5,947 bases of DNA from JBMNRY01 sp050944915 (GTDB lineage: Bacteria > Bacillota > Limnochordia > JAAZLZ01): NCBI GenBank assembly GCA_050944915.1, contig JBMNRY010000111.1, positions 1 to 5,947 on the forward strand, given 5' to 3'. The position numbers and the translations under genes are program-made. Under the pieces are notes generated by a model. It did no database searches and had not been told where the DNA came from. It worked only from the letters and a program-made list of their open reading frames with translations. This document shows, one piece after another, positions 5,608-5,947 of this stretch. Each line of letters starts with the position of its first letter. The stretch's first letter is position 1.

Positions 5608-5947
5608 CCCCAGAGCTTGAATTCTGCCAGTTTGGCGTAGGCCTTTTGGGCTAAGGTGTCAGGATTTCCTTCCCACAAGAAGGTTTCATCATTCACTTGG
5701 GGCGGAAAAATCCGCTCCACTTGGGTGGGCGAGCCGGCAAGACCATAATACTGTTCGGAAGGGGCAGGTAAATCGGCAGCGCTCCAAATGGTCACCGGCC
5801 AATCCTTGGTGGCCAGTTTTCGGCGAAAGGAAGGCAGCCTCGGTTCGCCGACCCCTTTGGTAACAGTCAATAAGCAGGGACAACGGGTTTCCAGCCGACC
5901 GATCCAATCACCCATATCCGATTCCAAACCAATTCTCCCCTCCCCCA
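5604..5947 (-). CDS. etfB: Electron transfer flavoprotein beta subunit, C-terminal part (cut by right edge)
   Basis: The frame is open from the window edge to the TGA at 5606-5604, giving the last 113 residues; no start codon is visible and the apparent TTG start at 5927 is simply internal. The recognisable part is the end of the EtfB core: CPCLLTVTKGVGEPRLPSF (about residues 28-46 of the fragment) and GLAGSPTQVERIF (about 69-81), followed by a roughly 30-residue tail of the kind that wraps around EtfA. EtfB is usually about 250-265 residues, so more than half lies outside. The N-terminal part, which would show the residues that bind NAD and the bifurcating flavin, is not in the window, so confurcation cannot be confirmed from this subunit. 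It is the first visible gene of the etfB-etfA-glcD operon and is coupled to etfA by a GTGA overlap. Confidence 0.93.
   Translation of the reverse strand, partial: GEGRIGLESDMGDWIGRLETRCPCLLTVTKGVGEPRLPSFRRKLATKDWPVTIWSAADLPAPSEQYYGLAGSPTQVERIFPPQVNDETFLWEGNPDTLAQKAYAKLAEFKLWG

Overview
The window reads as part of the chromosome of an anaerobic, endospore-forming member of the Firmicutes (Bacillota). The evidence is a SleB/CwlJ-type spore cortex hydrolase, strong purine-rich ribosome-binding sites with several TTG/GTG starts, and two oxygen-sensitive, ferredoxin-linked enzyme systems typical of fermentative anaerobes. The sequence looks moderately GC-rich by eye. I cannot place it in a genus or class.

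Layout, in direction of transcription. The right half carries a tightly overlapping minus-strand operon: the C-terminal end of etfB (cut by the right edge), then etfA with an N-terminal two-cluster ferredoxin domain, then a GlcD/lactate-dehydrogenase-type FAD oxidase. This is the gene order and domain make-up of the electron-confurcating lactate dehydrogenase complex (LctBCD, Ldh-EtfAB) described in Acetobacterium woodii. Its 3' end overlaps by 11 bases the 3' end of a small plus-strand gene for an 83-residue CxxC/CxxC zinc-ribbon protein of unknown function. A roughly 120-base divergent intergenic region separates that gene from the left half, which is again on the minus strand: a SleB/CwlJ-family hydrolase, an 84-base gap, iorA, and the first 86 codons of iorB, cut by the left edge. 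The remaining longer open frames on either strand are antisense or frame-shifted shadows of these genes.

How the genes may work together. IorAB oxidises aryl-pyruvates (indolepyruvate, phenylpyruvate and similar) to aryl-acetyl-CoA and makes reduced ferredoxin. Ldh-EtfAB complexes consume reduced ferredoxin to drive oxidation of a 2-hydroxy acid to a 2-oxo acid with NAD+. The two systems therefore fit chemically: one supplies the 2-oxo acid and spends ferredoxin, the other uses a 2-oxo acid and regenerates ferredoxin. Whether they share a substrate such as an aryl-lactate is inference. They are about 1 kb apart, separated by an oppositely oriented gene and the hydrolase gene, so proximity may be incidental.

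I found no CRISPR array, tRNA, rRNA, insertion sequence or clear intrinsic terminator. Most of the window is ordinary metabolic sequence. The least explained parts are the zinc-ribbon gene, the N-terminal domain of the hydrolase, and an 18-base near-perfect palindrome just upstream of iorA.
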